NCBI RefSeq assembly: GCF_002744715.1
Contig: NZ_KZ319368.1
Span: 372,001-436,000, forward strand
Direction of reading: 5' to 3'
DNA length: 64,000 bases
Source: Marinobacter profundi
Lineage (GTDB): Bacteria > Pseudomonadota > Gammaproteobacteria > Pseudomonadales > Oleiphilaceae
The notes below the pieces were generated by a model. The model made no database searches. It worked only from the letters and a program-made list of their open reading frames with translations, and was not told the DNA's origin. This document shows, piece after piece, positions 8,278 through 17,022 of the stretch (its first letter is position 1; the number at the start of each line of letters is the position of its first letter). The translations under genes were made by a program, and so were the position numbers.

Positions 8278-9162
8278 ATGATGAAATACAGCTTCCGTCA
8301 GCTGGAGGTCTTTCTCGCCGCGGCCCACTTCCAGAACATCACCCGTGCCGCCGAATCCCTCAGCATGTCCCAGTCCGCCGCCAGCAGCGCTCTTAAGGAG
8401 CTTGAAAACCAGTTTGACATCCAGTTGTTCGACCGCGTCGGCAAGCGTCTGCAGCTCAATGAGCTGGGCCGGTTGTACCGCCCCAAAGTCGAGTCACTGC
8501 TCGCCCAGGCCGGAGAACTGGAGCAGGCCTTCAGCAAACATTCCGAAATCGGTGCGCTGAAAGTCGGTGCCACGCTGACTATTGGTAACTATCTGGCCGT
8601 TGGCGTCATGGCCCAATACATGAATACCCCTACCCACCCCCGGGTGTCGCTGGAGGTGGCCAACACCAGCACCATCGCCAGGCGGGTACGGGACTTCGAG
8701 CTGGACATCGGGCTGATTGAAGGAGAGATCCAGGCCGCGGAGCTGGAGATGATTCCCTGGCGCGAGGACAACCTGGTGGCGTTCTGTGCGCCGCAACACC
8801 CGTTGGCCAAGCAGCGCTCGCTTACCGATGACGATCTGCGCGCGGCTACCTGGATCATGCGGGAGGAAGGTTCCGGCACCCGTCAGAGCTTTGAGCGGGG
8901 CATGCATGGCCTGCTGCCAGACCTCAACATCCTGCTGGAACTGGAGCACACCGAAGCGATCAAGCGGGCGGTGGAAGCCGGTCTGGGCATTGGCTGCCTG
9001 TCACAGGTCTGTCTTGCCGACGCCTTCAAACGGGGCAGCCTGGTACCCCTGACCGTACCGGAACACCGCAAGTTCGACCGGCAATTCTACTTTATCCTGC
9101 ACAAACAGAAGTACCGCAGTGCCGGCATTGATCGCTGGATGGAACTGTGCCGGGCGTTATAA
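8278..9162 (+). CDS. finR: LysR-family regulator, FinR/YeiE type
   Basis: The product has 294 residues: an N-terminal winged helix-turn-helix (FRQLEVFLAAAHFQNITRAA followed by SLSMSQSAASSALKELENQF) and a C-terminal ligand-binding domain of two alpha/beta lobes (GALKVGATLTIGNYL onwards). The divergent position next to fpr is the arrangement of FinR in Pseudomonas, where it is needed for superoxide- and sulfite-induced fpr expression. The symbol rests on this context and on overall resemblance. Two consecutive ATGs (8278 and 8281) are possible starts. It converges with miaE, with 10 bp between the stop codons. Confidence 0.82.
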   Translation: MMKYSFRQLEVFLAAAHFQNITRAAESLSMSQSAASSALKELENQFDIQLFDRVGKRLQLNELGRLYRPKVESLLAQAGELEQAFSKHSEIGALKVGATLTIGNYLAVGVMAQYMNTPTHPRVSLEVANTSTIARRVRDFELDIGLIEGEIQAAELEMIPWREDNLVAFCAPQHPLAKQRSLTDDDLRAATWIMREEGSGTRQSFERGMHGLLPDLNILLELEHTEAIKRAVEAGLGIGCLSQVCLADAFKRGSLVPLTVPEHRKFDRQFYFILHKQKYRSAGIDRWMELCRAL

Positions 9163-9172
9163 CAACGGTTCG

Positions 9173-9778
9173 CTACAACAGTGGTCCACTGTGGAAGCGA
9201 AATTCCGCGTCCAGCGTTTCAACAAGTTGCTGTTCGATCGCGAGGAACTGTGCAACACGATCCGCCACCGGCCCACCGTTGGCCTGCTCAGCCAGGGTCA
9301 GGTAATCCTGGTAATGACGGGCCTCGGATTTCAGCAGGCTGCGATAGAAATCCGCCAACCCATCGTCGAGAAACGGCGCCAGTGCCGCAAAGCGTTCGCA
9401 GGAACGGGCTTCGATAATCGCACCCACGATCAGTACATCCACCAGCCGGCCCGGGTCATCTCCCCTCACCGGCTCCCGCAGGCCCGCAGCGTAACGGGCC
9501 GGAGTCAGGTGACGGTACTGCACGCCACGCTTTTTCATAATTGCCAGTACCTGCTCGAAGTGGCGCAACTCCTCCCGTGCCAGCCGGGACATCTTGTTCA
9601 GCAGATCGCTGTTGTCTACATAGCGGTACATCAGACTGAGTGCGGTCGACGCGGCTTTCTTCTCGCAGTGGGCATGATCGATCAGCATCAGATCCTGGTT
9701 ATCGAGGGCGTTCTCGATCCAGCGTTGCGGCGTGCGGCAGGGCAGAAACTGGTGAATCTCTTGCAGGGCGTCAGTCAT
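9173..9778 (-). CDS. miaE: tRNA 2-methylthio-N6-isopentenyladenosine hydroxylase
   Basis: This is a 201-residue non-haem diiron protein. The ferritin-like four-helix ligands are visible as HCEKKAAS, REELRHFEQV, IEARSCERF and KSEARHYQDY. Each supplies a Glu, and two supply the ExxH pairs. MiaE hydroxylates ms2i6A at tRNA position 37 to ms2io6A and needs O2. The ATG at 9778 is preferred to an in-frame start 72 nt upstream because the family begins near this point (MTDALQEIHQFLPCRTPQRW). It is divergent from acnB, with 256 bp between start codons, and convergent with finR. Confidence 0.9.
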   Translation of the reverse strand: MTDALQEIHQFLPCRTPQRWIENALDNQDLMLIDHAHCEKKAASTALSLMYRYVDNSDLLNKMSRLAREELRHFEQVLAIMKKRGVQYRHLTPARYAAGLREPVRGDDPGRLVDVLIVGAIIEARSCERFAALAPFLDDGLADFYRSLLKSEARHYQDYLTLAEQANGGPVADRVAQFLAIEQQLVETLDAEFRFHSGPLL

Positions 9779-9851
9779 GGCTTTGTTCAGGTCAGAATCA
9801 CGGGCCCGGCAGTATACACGACATAACAGAACCCTCCGACCTCTGTCCAAC

Positions 9852-9880
9852 TTAACTTTATAAGGGCTTTCCTATAGAAT
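9852..9880 (+). promoter_or_regulatory. candidate sigma-70 promoter of acnB
   Basis: TTAACT, 17 nt, then TAGAAT (an overlapping TATAGA is also possible). The predicted transcript starts just before the hairpin at 9896-9955, which puts that structure in the leader. Confidence 0.5.
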
Positions 9881-9895
9881 GCAGCGCCAGATCAA

Positions 9896-9955
9896 GGAGT
9901 CTCTGAATAAATCCTGAAACCTCGTCAGTGATTTGAGGCGTTATTCAGAGGCTCC
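9896..9955 (+). promoter_or_regulatory. long inverted repeat in the acnB leader
   Basis: Arms of 15 nt (9896-9910 and 9941-9955; core ctctgaataa / ttattcagag) pair with one G-U wobble in RNA. The 30-nt interior contains a further CCTC/GAGG pair (9920-9923 with 9935-9938). No T-tract follows, so it does not look like a terminator. It ends 79 nt before the acnB start codon. Confidence 0.6.
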
Positions 9956-10034
9956 TGCGGCCTTTTCGCCACAAAACTCCCGCCAGGCATGATGCCGCAT
10001 GCGCGGGACATTCCAACTGATGAGGGTCCATATC

Positions 10035-12629
10035 GTGTTAGAAGCCTATCGTGAACACGTTGCAGAACGCGCGGCTCTGGGAATCCCCCCCAAGCCCCTG
10101 AACGCTGAGCAGACAGCCGGACTGGTTGAACTGCTGAAGAACCCGCCGGCAGGTGAAGAAGAAACCCTGGTTGACCTGCTGGAAAACCGCATTCCGCCGG
10201 GCGTCGATGAAGCCGCTTACGTCAAGGCCGCTTTTCTCACTGCCATCATCAAGGGCGAAGCCAGCTCTCCGCTGGTTGACAGCAAAAAGGCCGTCCAGCT
10301 GCTGGGTATGATGCAGGGTGGCTACAACATTGCCACTCTCGTTGAGCTGCTGGATAACCCTGAACTGGCCGAGCTGGCCGGCAAAGAACTGAAGCACACC
10401 CTGCTGATGTTTGACGCGTTCAACGACGTGAAAGAAAAAATGGATGCCGGCAATGCCGTCGCCCGTGACGTCATGGAATCCTGGGCCAACGCCGAGTGGT
10501 TCACCAACCGCAACAAGGTAGCCGAAAGCACCAAGATGGTGGTGTTCAAGGTAACCGGCGAAACCAACACCGACGACCTGTCCCCGGCTCCCGACGCCTG
10601 GTCCCGCCCGGACATCCCGCTGCACGCCCGCGCTGCCTACAAAATGGAGCGTGACGGCCTGAAGCCGGAAGAGCCCGGCGTTACCGGCCCGATGAGCCAG
10701 ATCGACGAAATCAAGGCCAAGGGCCTGCCGGTTGCCTTCGTGGGTGACGTGGTTGGAACCGGTTCTTCCCGTAAGTCGGCCACCAACTCGGTACTTTGGT
10801 TCTTCGGTGACGACATCCCCGGCGTGCCGAACAAGCGCGGCGGCGGTGTCTGCATCGGCAACAAGGTTGCTCCGATCTTCTTCAACACCATGGAAGACGC
10901 TGGCGCCCTGGTATTCGAAGCCCCGGTAGACAACATGAACATGGGCGACGTAATCGACATTCGTCCGTACGAAGGCAAGATCCTGAACGAAGCCGGCGAC
11001 GTCATCTCCGAGTTCAAGTTCAAGTCCGACGTGATTCTGGACGAAGTGCAGGCCGGCGGCCGTATTCCGCTGATCATCGGTCGCGGCCTGACCAACAAGG
11101 CCCGCACTGCACTGGGTCTGGGCGCAACCGACCTGTTCCGTCTGCCGAAAGATCCGGAAGCGGGCACCAAGGGCTTCACCCTGGCCCAGAAGATGGTTGG
11201 CAAGGCCTGCGGCCTGGAAGAAGGCAAAGGCGTTCGTCCGGGTACCTACTGCGAGCCGCACATGACCACCGTGGGCTCCCAGGACACCACCGGCCCGATG
11301 ACCCGTGATGAGCTGAAAGACCTGGCGTGCCTGGGCTTCCAGGCGGATCTGGTTATGCAGTCTTTCTGTCACACCGCGGCTTATCCGAAGCCGGTTGACG
11401 TCGAAATGCAGCACACCATGCCGGACTTCATCCGCACCCGTGGCGGTGTTTCCCTGCGTCCGGGCGACGGTATCATCCACTCCTGGCTGAACCGCATGCT
11501 GCTGCCGGACACCGTTGGTACCGGTGGTGACTCCCACACCCGCTTCCCGATGGGCATCTCCTTCCCGGCCGGTTCCGGTCTGGTTGCATTTGCCGCGGCC
11601 ACTGGCGTTATGCCGCTGGATATGCCGGAATCTGTTCTGGTCCGCTTCAAGGGCGAAATGCAGCCGGGCATCACCCTGCGCGACCTGGTACATGCCATCC
11701 CGCTGTACGGCATCAAGCAGGGCATGCTGACCGTTGAGAAGAAGGGCAAGATCAACGAATTCTCCGGTCGTATCCTGGAAATCGAAGGCCTTGAGCACCT
11801 GACTGTCGAGCAGGCGTTTGAACTGTCCGACGCCTCTGCCGAGCGCTCTGCTGCCGGTTGTACCATCAACCTGTCTGAAGAGTCCGTGGCCGAGTACCTG
11901 CGCTCCAACATCGTGATGCTGCGCTGGATGATTGCCGAAGGCTATGGCGATCCGCGCACCCTGGAGCGTCGCGCCCAGCAAATGGAAGCGTGGCTGAAAG
12001 ATCCGAAGCTGATGCGTGCCGACAAGGACGCCGAATACGCCCACGTGATCGAGATCGACCTGGCCGATATCAAAGAGCCGATCGTGTGCTGCCCGAACGA
12101 CCCGGACGACGCCAAGTTCCTGTCCGAGGTGGCTGGCGACAAGGTGGACGAAGTGTTCATCGGTTCCTGCATGACCAACATCGGTCACTTCCGTGCCGCC
12201 GGCAAGCTGCTTGAGCAGCATAAAGGCGCCCTGACCACCCGTCTGTGGATGTCTCCACCCACCAAGATGGACCAGGCCCAGCTGATGGAAGAAGGCTACT
12301 TCAACACTTACGGTACCGCCGGTGTACGCACCGAGATGCCGGGCTGCTCCCTGTGCATGGGTAACCAGGCACGCGTGGCCGCCAAGTCGACCGTTCTGTC
12401 CACCTCAACCCGTAACTTCCCGAACCGCCTCGGCGATGGTGCCAACGTGTACCTGACCTCTGCGGAACTGGCAGCTGTGGGCGCGGTACTGGGCAAACTG
12501 CCGACTCCGGCGGAGTACATGGAGTACGCCAAGAACCTGAACAGCATGTCGAAAGAGATCTACAAGTATCTCAACTTCGACCAGATGGAGAACTACACCA
12601 AGAAGGCTGCCGAGGCGAACGTCGCCTAA
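10035..12629 (+). CDS. acnB: aconitate hydratase B / 2-methylisocitrate dehydratase
   Basis: This 864-residue cytoplasmic [4Fe-4S] enzyme interconverts citrate and isocitrate in the TCA cycle, and in the methylcitrate cycle dehydrates 2-methylisocitrate. The HEAT-like N-terminal domain carries the family text [16 protein letters not shown] and [10 protein letters not shown]. The swivel domain follows, then the catalytic domains. The cluster cysteines appear in [14 protein letters not shown] (about residue 710) and [14 protein letters not shown] (about 769 and 772), the same numbers as in E. coli AcnB. The GTG at 10035 is the start: it aligns with the E. coli N-terminus and has GAGGG 8 nt upstream. 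A 60-nt hairpin lies in the leader, and a strong terminator follows the gene. Confidence 0.97.
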   Translation: MLEAYREHVAERAALGIPPKPLNAEQTAGLVELLKNPPAGEEETLVDLLENRIPPGVDEAAYVKAAFLTAIIKGEASSPLVDSKKAVQLLGMMQGGYNIATLVELLDNPELAELAGKELKHTLLMFDAFNDVKEKMDAGNAVARDVMESWANAEWFTNRNKVAESTKMVVFKVTGETNTDDLSPAPDAWSRPDIPLHARAAYKMERDGLKPEEPGVTGPMSQIDEIKAKGLPVAFVGDVVGTGSSRKSATNSVLWFFGDDIPGVPNKRGGGVCIGNKVAPIFFNTMEDAGALVFEAPVDNMNMGDVIDIRPYEGKILNEAGDVISEFKFKSDVILDEVQAGGRIPLIIGRGLTNKARTALGLGATDLFRLPKDPEAGTKGFTLAQKMVGKACGLEEGKGVRPGTYCEPHMTTVGSQDTTGPMTRDELKDLACLGFQADLVMQSFCHTAAYPKPVDVEMQHTMPDFIRTRGGVSLRPGDGIIHSWLNRMLLPDTVGTGGDSHTRFPMGISFPAGSGLVAFAAATGVMPLDMPESVLVRFKGEMQPGITLRDLVHAIPLYGIKQGMLTVEKKGKINEFSGRILEIEGLEHLTVEQAFELSDASAERSAAGCTINLSEESVAEYLRSNIVMLRWMIAEGYGDPRTLERRAQQMEAWLKDPKLMRADKDAEYAHVIEIDLADIKEPIVCCPNDPDDAKFLSEVAGDKVDEVFIGSCMTNIGHFRAAGKLLEQHKGALTTRLWMSPPTKMDQAQLMEEGYFNTYGTAGVRTEMPGCSLCMGNQARVAAKSTVLSTSTRNFPNRLGDGANVYLTSAELAAVGAVLGKLPTPAEYMEYAKNLNSMSKEIYKYLNFDQMENYTKKAAEANVA

Positions 12630-12660
12630 GCACGAGCCTTCCGGGTTCAGCTCCACAAAA

Positions 12661-12689
12661 AACGCCAGCCTCCGGGCTGGCGTTTTTTT
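12661..12689 (+). terminator. intrinsic terminator of acnB
   Basis: A perfect 10-bp stem (aacgccagcc / ggctggcgtt) with a TCCG loop is followed by seven T residues. The A-rich left flank could also serve the opposite strand. Confidence 0.92.
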
Positions 12690-12763
12690 ATTGCTTGCCG
12701 ACGCTAGCTACAGTGATTCCGTGCCAGCCCTCCCTTCCCTTATCTGGGCCGCCAGCAGTGCTC

Positions 12764-13510
12764 TCAGTAGACGATCAGCCGGACCAGGATCGCCGCCACC
12801 ATTACCAGGGTTATCCACTTCACCCACTGGGCACCGCGCTCGCTCAGGTTGACGCGAACGGCGAGGAATGCCCCGGTGATGTTACCGAGCGCCAGCACCA
12901 GGCCCATTCCCCAGCGAACCTGGTCATTGATGGCGAAGATCAGCAGCGCCGGCAAGGTGTAGATAAGCACGATTGCCACCTTGAAGACGTTCACCTGGGG
13001 CAGGTCGATTTTAAGCATGCGATAAAGCACGACAATGAACAGCGCACCGACGCCGACCTGAATGAAACCGCCATAAATGCCGATAGCAAACATCGCCAGG
13101 TAGATTACCGGTCCAAGGCGATCGGTGGTCAGCGGCCGGGTATCCAGTTTCGGCTGCGGCAACAGCATGAACACCGATGCGCCGATCATGGCGGTCACCA
13201 GCACCACTTCGAACACCGCATCGGCCACCCGGGTTGCCATCCAGGCTCCCAGCAGAGAGCCCAAAACGGCCGGTACCGCCAGATGCAGGCTGACCAGCAG
13301 GCTGCCATGCCCCATGCGGTGGAAGCTGCCCACCGCGGTGATGCTTTGCAGGGTGATGGCCACCCGGTTGGTGCCGTTAGCGACCTGGGGCGGTAGCCCG
13401 AGGAACATCAGCAGCGGCAGCGTCAGCATGGAGCCGCCCGCCGACAGCACGTTGATGAATCCGGCCACACCGCCGATCCCGACCAGCACCAGCAGTTCGA
13501 TCACACTCAT
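12764..13510 (-). CDS. TSUP (TauE/SafE) family membrane permease
   Basis: This integral membrane protein of about 248 residues has eight or so hydrophobic segments in two repeats. It shows the family's start pattern GGVAGFINVLSAGGSMLTLP (first repeat) and GIYGGFIQVGVGALFIVVLY (second repeat). TSUP proteins are proposed exporters of sulfite, sulfoacetate or related small anions. It follows the TRAP permease gene by only 13 bp on the same strand, so it is probably cotranscribed with the TAXI-TRAP system and may handle an anion derived from the same substrate. The ATG at 13510 is chosen; a TTG at 13534 would overlap the TRAP gene. Confidence 0.85.
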   Translation of the reverse strand: MSVIELLVLVGIGGVAGFINVLSAGGSMLTLPLLMFLGLPPQVANGTNRVAITLQSITAVGSFHRMGHGSLLVSLHLAVPAVLGSLLGAWMATRVADAVFEVVLVTAMIGASVFMLLPQPKLDTRPLTTDRLGPVIYLAMFAIGIYGGFIQVGVGALFIVVLYRMLKIDLPQVNVFKVAIVLIYTLPALLIFAINDQVRWGMGLVLALGNITGAFLAVRVNLSERGAQWVKWITLVMVAAILVRLIVY

Positions 13511-13523
13511 GGGCAGCAACCGC

Positions 13524-15686
13524 TCATGCGACAACCCGCGGGGTCAGGCGGGGCGCCTTGCGACTGCTCCAGATGAAGAAGCCGATAAAGATCACCAGGC
13601 CTGCCAGATCCAGCAAAAGCATCTGGTGTGGCCAAAGCATCAGGGCACCCACCGGGAACATCACCAGGCGGACAAACCAGCCCAGGCGATGCTCCAGAAA
13701 ACCCTCCATACCGGCCACGATGGCGTAAATTCCGAACAGCGCAAAGGCGAACACCATGAGCATCTCGGTCAGGTCACCGCCAATCAATGGTGAGTAGGCA
13801 AACAGCAGCGGTACGATGTACAGCCCCTTCGCCAGTTTCCAGGCGGTAAAGCCGGTTCGCATCTGCGGTGTTCCGGCAATAGCGGCGGCGGCAAAAGCAG
13901 TCAGACACACCGGCGGCGTTACGTTGGAGTCCTGGGACAGCCAGAAGATGATCATGTGGGCCGCAACCAGGGCCATGGTCAGCGCCTGGGCTGACAGCGC
14001 CTGCTCCAGCAACTGCGAGCTGAAGGCTTCCGGCACCAGTGCCAGCATTTGTTGCGCGGTGGCCTTGTCCATGGGGGCATTGAGCAACTCGAACTTGTCC
14101 GGCGCCGCCAGCATGAAGATCGCCCTCGCCTGCTCCGGCAGATTGCCCGACATTAACAGGTCGAGCAACTGGCTCTGGGCGATCAGCCCGTAAAGCGCAG
14201 GCGCCGACAGGGTGGCCAGCACAATGTAGGCGGCGGTCACCGGCAGGCCCATACCGAGAATCAGCGACGCCAGGGCGACCAGCAGGATGGTAATGAGCAG
14301 ACTGCCACCGGCCCAGTCGGTGATCATCAGTGAGAAGGTATTACCGATTCCGGTGGTGGAGACCACCATGACGATCAGGCCGACGGTAATCAGCAGGATC
14401 GCGGTGCTCATGATATTGCGGGTGCCCATCTCCAGGGCCTCCAGAATATCGCGGAAGCCCATGGGTTTCTTCGACAACCAGGAGGCCGCAATCACCGAAA
14501 CAATCGCCAGACCCGCCGCGTAAGTGGGTGTAAAGCCATAGATCAGCGCCGCCACCAGGATCACCAATGGCAAAAGGTAGTGCCAGCCGTCCTTGAGGAC
14601 CTCTTTCAGCGACGGCGTAGTGTCATCGTCCAGTCGGGTTGCATGGCTTCGCTTGGCCTCGATACGGACAAACATCGCCACAGAGAGGAAGTAAAGCAGG
14701 GCCGGAAGGGCCGCCACGCCAATGATCGTGAGGTAGGATACCTGGGTGTACGACGCCATGATGAAGGCCCCGGCCCCCATGACCGGAGGCATCAACTGGC
14801 CTCCGGTGGATGCCGCCGCTTCCACCCCTGCGGCAAACCGGGCCGGGAATCCCGCCTTGCGCATCAGCGGGATGGTAATCACCCCGGTAGACACGGTGTT
14901 GGCAACGCTGGAGCCGGACACAGACCCCATCAGCCCGGATGAAAAAACCGCTACAAACCCGGGACCACCGACAAAGCGCCCTGCGGCACAACGCGCCAGT
15001 TCGATAATGAAGTCTCCGGCGCCGGACTTGACCAGAAAGGCGCCGAACAGGATGAACATGAACACATAGGTCCAGGAGATCCGTGCAATCGAACCAAGCA
15101 TGCCCTGCCCGCCAATGAACGCCCGATAGAGCACGGTTTCCCAGGACAACCCGGGGAAATTGAAAATACCGTCAACGTACTGGCCCCACCAGGCTACGTA
15201 GGTTAACGCGAAAATACACAGGGCCGGGATGAACCAGCCCACGGTGCGGCGGGCAAATTCCAGCACCAGGACCACAGCAGTAACCGAGACCACCCAGTCA
15301 GCGGTGGAGAAATTCACACCCCGCTGGTACAGGGCATCCTCGAAAAGAATCAGGTAGCACGCACAAGCCAGTGCCGCCAGGCCGAGAAAGATGTCCACGC
15401 CGAGGACCAGCCGCTTACTCCCTGCAGAACCGCCACGAAACAGCGGTGTAGTTAACGCACACAGCAACCCGAACATGCCAAAGTGCAAGGCCGAGATCCA
15501 CAACTCCGACAGGGTGGACAGGGTATTGAAATAAAGGTGGCTCAGCGAAGTAATGATGGCGAGGGCGAAGATCACACGTCCGAGCAGCGGGTGGTCCAGC
15601 CGCTCACTGGCCTCACTGGCGCTTTCATCACGTATTTCATCCAGGGGAGCACCCGCGGGTGCAGGTTTGGGATCAGGCGTGGTCAT
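13524..15686 (-). CDS. TRAP transporter fused permease (DctQM-type, TAXI class)
   Basis: This 720-residue polytopic membrane protein combines the small (Q) and large (M) TRAP permease parts. The N-terminal helices (VIFALAIITSLSHLYFNTLS onward) are followed by the DctM-like core with GFVAVFSSGLMGSVSGSSVA, EAAASTGGQLMPPVMGAGAF and ILGMGLPVTAAYIVLA, signature segments of the fused 4TM/12TM family. It uses an ion gradient to import a substrate delivered by the TAXI binding protein encoded just upstream. The start MTTPDPKPAP at 15686 is chosen because the preceding in-frame residues look untranslated and fall in the hairpin region. No strong ribosome binding site is visible. The substrate is unknown. 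Confidence 0.92.
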   Translation of the reverse strand: MTTPDPKPAPAGAPLDEIRDESASEASERLDHPLLGRVIFALAIITSLSHLYFNTLSTLSELWISALHFGMFGLLCALTTPLFRGGSAGSKRLVLGVDIFLGLAALACACYLILFEDALYQRGVNFSTADWVVSVTAVVLVLEFARRTVGWFIPALCIFALTYVAWWGQYVDGIFNFPGLSWETVLYRAFIGGQGMLGSIARISWTYVFMFILFGAFLVKSGAGDFIIELARCAAGRFVGGPGFVAVFSSGLMGSVSGSSVANTVSTGVITIPLMRKAGFPARFAAGVEAAASTGGQLMPPVMGAGAFIMASYTQVSYLTIIGVAALPALLYFLSVAMFVRIEAKRSHATRLDDDTTPSLKEVLKDGWHYLLPLVILVAALIYGFTPTYAAGLAIVSVIAASWLSKKPMGFRDILEALEMGTRNIMSTAILLITVGLIVMVVSTTGIGNTFSLMITDWAGGSLLITILLVALASLILGMGLPVTAAYIVLATLSAPALYGLIAQSQLLDLLMSGNLPEQARAIFMLAAPDKFELLNAPMDKATAQQMLALVPEAFSSQLLEQALSAQALTMALVAAHMIIFWLSQDSNVTPPVCLTAFAAAAIAGTPQMRTGFTAWKLAKGLYIVPLLFAYSPLIGGDLTEMLMVFAFALFGIYAIVAGMEGFLEHRLGWFVRLVMFPVGALMLWPHQMLLLDLAGLVIFIGFFIWSSRKAPRLTPRVVA

Positions 15687-15704
15687 AGATAATACCGATA
15701 AGAC

Positions 15705-15760
15705 GGAAGCCGGACGAACCCGGCTTCCTCGTTGTTCCGCCCGCCGGCAGGGTTGCCGGC
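15705..15760 (-). promoter_or_regulatory. two hairpins between TAXI and TRAP permease genes
   Basis: Stem 1 is ggaagccgg/ccggcttcc (15705-15713 with 15720-15728, 6-nt loop). Stem 2 is gccggc/gccggc (15743-15748 with 15755-15760). Neither has a T-tract. They sit in the 96-bp gap, where they could stabilise the binding-protein mRNA and lower permease expression. Confidence 0.6.
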
Positions 15761-15782
15761 AGGACACCACCGTTGACAGGCG

Positions 15783-16790
15783 TTACTTTGCAACCAGGCG
15801 ATCCGGAATGGTCAGGCCCTGCTCACGGAAAAACCGCTCCGCTCCGGGATGCAGTGGCATTGGCAGCCCGGCAATGGCCTTTTCCAGCGCCATTGCTTTG
15901 GTCGCCGGATGGATGTTGTTCAGGAATGGCAGGTTTTCATAGACGGTTTTGGTAATCTGGTAGACGTCTTCCTCGGGCACATCCGCACGTACTGCCAGAA
16001 TGTTCGGCTGGGCAATGGTGTTGATGTCTTTCTCCTGGCTCGGGTAAGTGCCAGCCGGAATGGTGTACGGCGACCAGAGTTCGAACTCACTGTTGACCTT
16101 GGCCAGTTGCTCGGCGGTGAAATCCAGGGTGGTAATATCCTTGCCCATGTTGGCATAGGCGCGGGTGACCGCAGACGCCGGCACACCGGCAGGAATATTC
16201 ATACCCTCGATGTTGTTGTTCTGCATGGCATCGGCGCTCGGGCCATAACCAAGGTAGGCCATTTCCAGCTTGTCGAGGTCGATCCCGGCATTACCGAGGA
16301 TGTAGCGTCCCGAACCTTCGGTACCCGAGTTGCGGGCTCCGATGGAGAAGCTTTCACCATACAAGTTGGTCATGTCGTCTATGGTGCCGGTCTTCACGTA
16401 CTTACTGTCCACCACGAAATGCTCTACGTTCTGCCACAGCATGGTGACGGAACGCATATCCTTGTAGGCCTTCGGCACGGGACCGCTGCCATTCCAGGCG
16501 TAAGCGCCATACAGGCCCTGCAGGATACCGAACTGGATCTGCCCCTCATCCATCAGTTTGAGGTTCTCACCGGAACCCGCGGAGCTGATGGCCGAGACAG
16601 AGATGTTGCTGGTGGGTTCCAGTTTGACCTTGACCAGAGTGGAGATGGCAACCCCGACAGGGTAGTAGGTGCCCCCGGTGGTCGCCGTACCCATCACGTA
16701 GTTACCCTCGGCGTGCACACCGGCAGAGAAGGTAAATACCGTCGCAGCCAGCGCACCGGTCACTGCTGTCAAAATTCGGTTCTTTTTCAT
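15783..16790 (-). CDS. TAXI-family TRAP transporter solute-binding protein
   Basis: The precursor is about 335 residues with a signal peptide (MKKNRILTAVTGALA, cleavage after HA near residue 27). The mature protein opens with YVMGTATTGGTYYPVGVAIS, the TAXI hallmark. It continues with SAGSGENLKLMDEGQIQFGI and the typical SIGARNSGTEGSGRYIL block. It should bind the solute in the periplasm and hand it to the fused permease downstream. TAXI ligands characterised so far include glutamate and some dicarboxylates; the ligand here is not evident. The ATG at 16790 starts the signal peptide; an in-frame ATG at 16811 is less likely. Confidence 0.92.
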   Translation of the reverse strand: MKKNRILTAVTGALAATVFTFSAGVHAEGNYVMGTATTGGTYYPVGVAISTLVKVKLEPTSNISVSAISSAGSGENLKLMDEGQIQFGILQGLYGAYAWNGSGPVPKAYKDMRSVTMLWQNVEHFVVDSKYVKTGTIDDMTNLYGESFSIGARNSGTEGSGRYILGNAGIDLDKLEMAYLGYGPSADAMQNNNIEGMNIPAGVPASAVTRAYANMGKDITTLDFTAEQLAKVNSEFELWSPYTIPAGTYPSQEKDINTIAQPNILAVRADVPEEDVYQITKTVYENLPFLNNIHPATKAMALEKAIAGLPMPLHPGAERFFREQGLTIPDRLVAK

Positions 16791-16929
16791 AACCCGTTGT
16801 CCTCGCATCATTATTATGATTCGTTATCTGATATATGACTTTACTAAAGTAGCGGCTCGATCGACAACTTGCCAGCCCAAACGGCACACTGTCGATCCGG
16901 CTGGAGGTCTTACAACCTGAACGCCCCCG

Positions 16930-16966
16930 AAAAAAAACAAACCCCCACCCATAGGGTGAGGGTTTG
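16930..16966 (-). terminator. intrinsic terminator of putP
   Basis: On the minus strand a 13-bp stem (one mismatch, 3-nt loop; arms 16954-16966 and 16938-16950) is followed by eight T residues. It ends putP transcription before the TAXI gene, which therefore needs its own promoter in 16791-16929. Confidence 0.9.
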
Positions 16967-17022
16967 TGCCAGCCTGTCCCGGAGCCCTGCTGGCTCAGAT
17001 CGGGCAATACAGGCTCTCCGGA

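Noticed and set aside
9896..9955. acnB leader inverted repeat as a complete mobile element
   Set aside because: It is only 60 bp, with no target duplication at its edges and no second copy in the window. A leader structure is favoured, though a genome search could change this.
10038..12221. 727-codon open frame antisense to acnB
   Set aside because: It is the mirror of a highly expressed, GC3-rich gene. The translation is His/Gly/Val-rich without motifs, while acnB in the other strand is certain.
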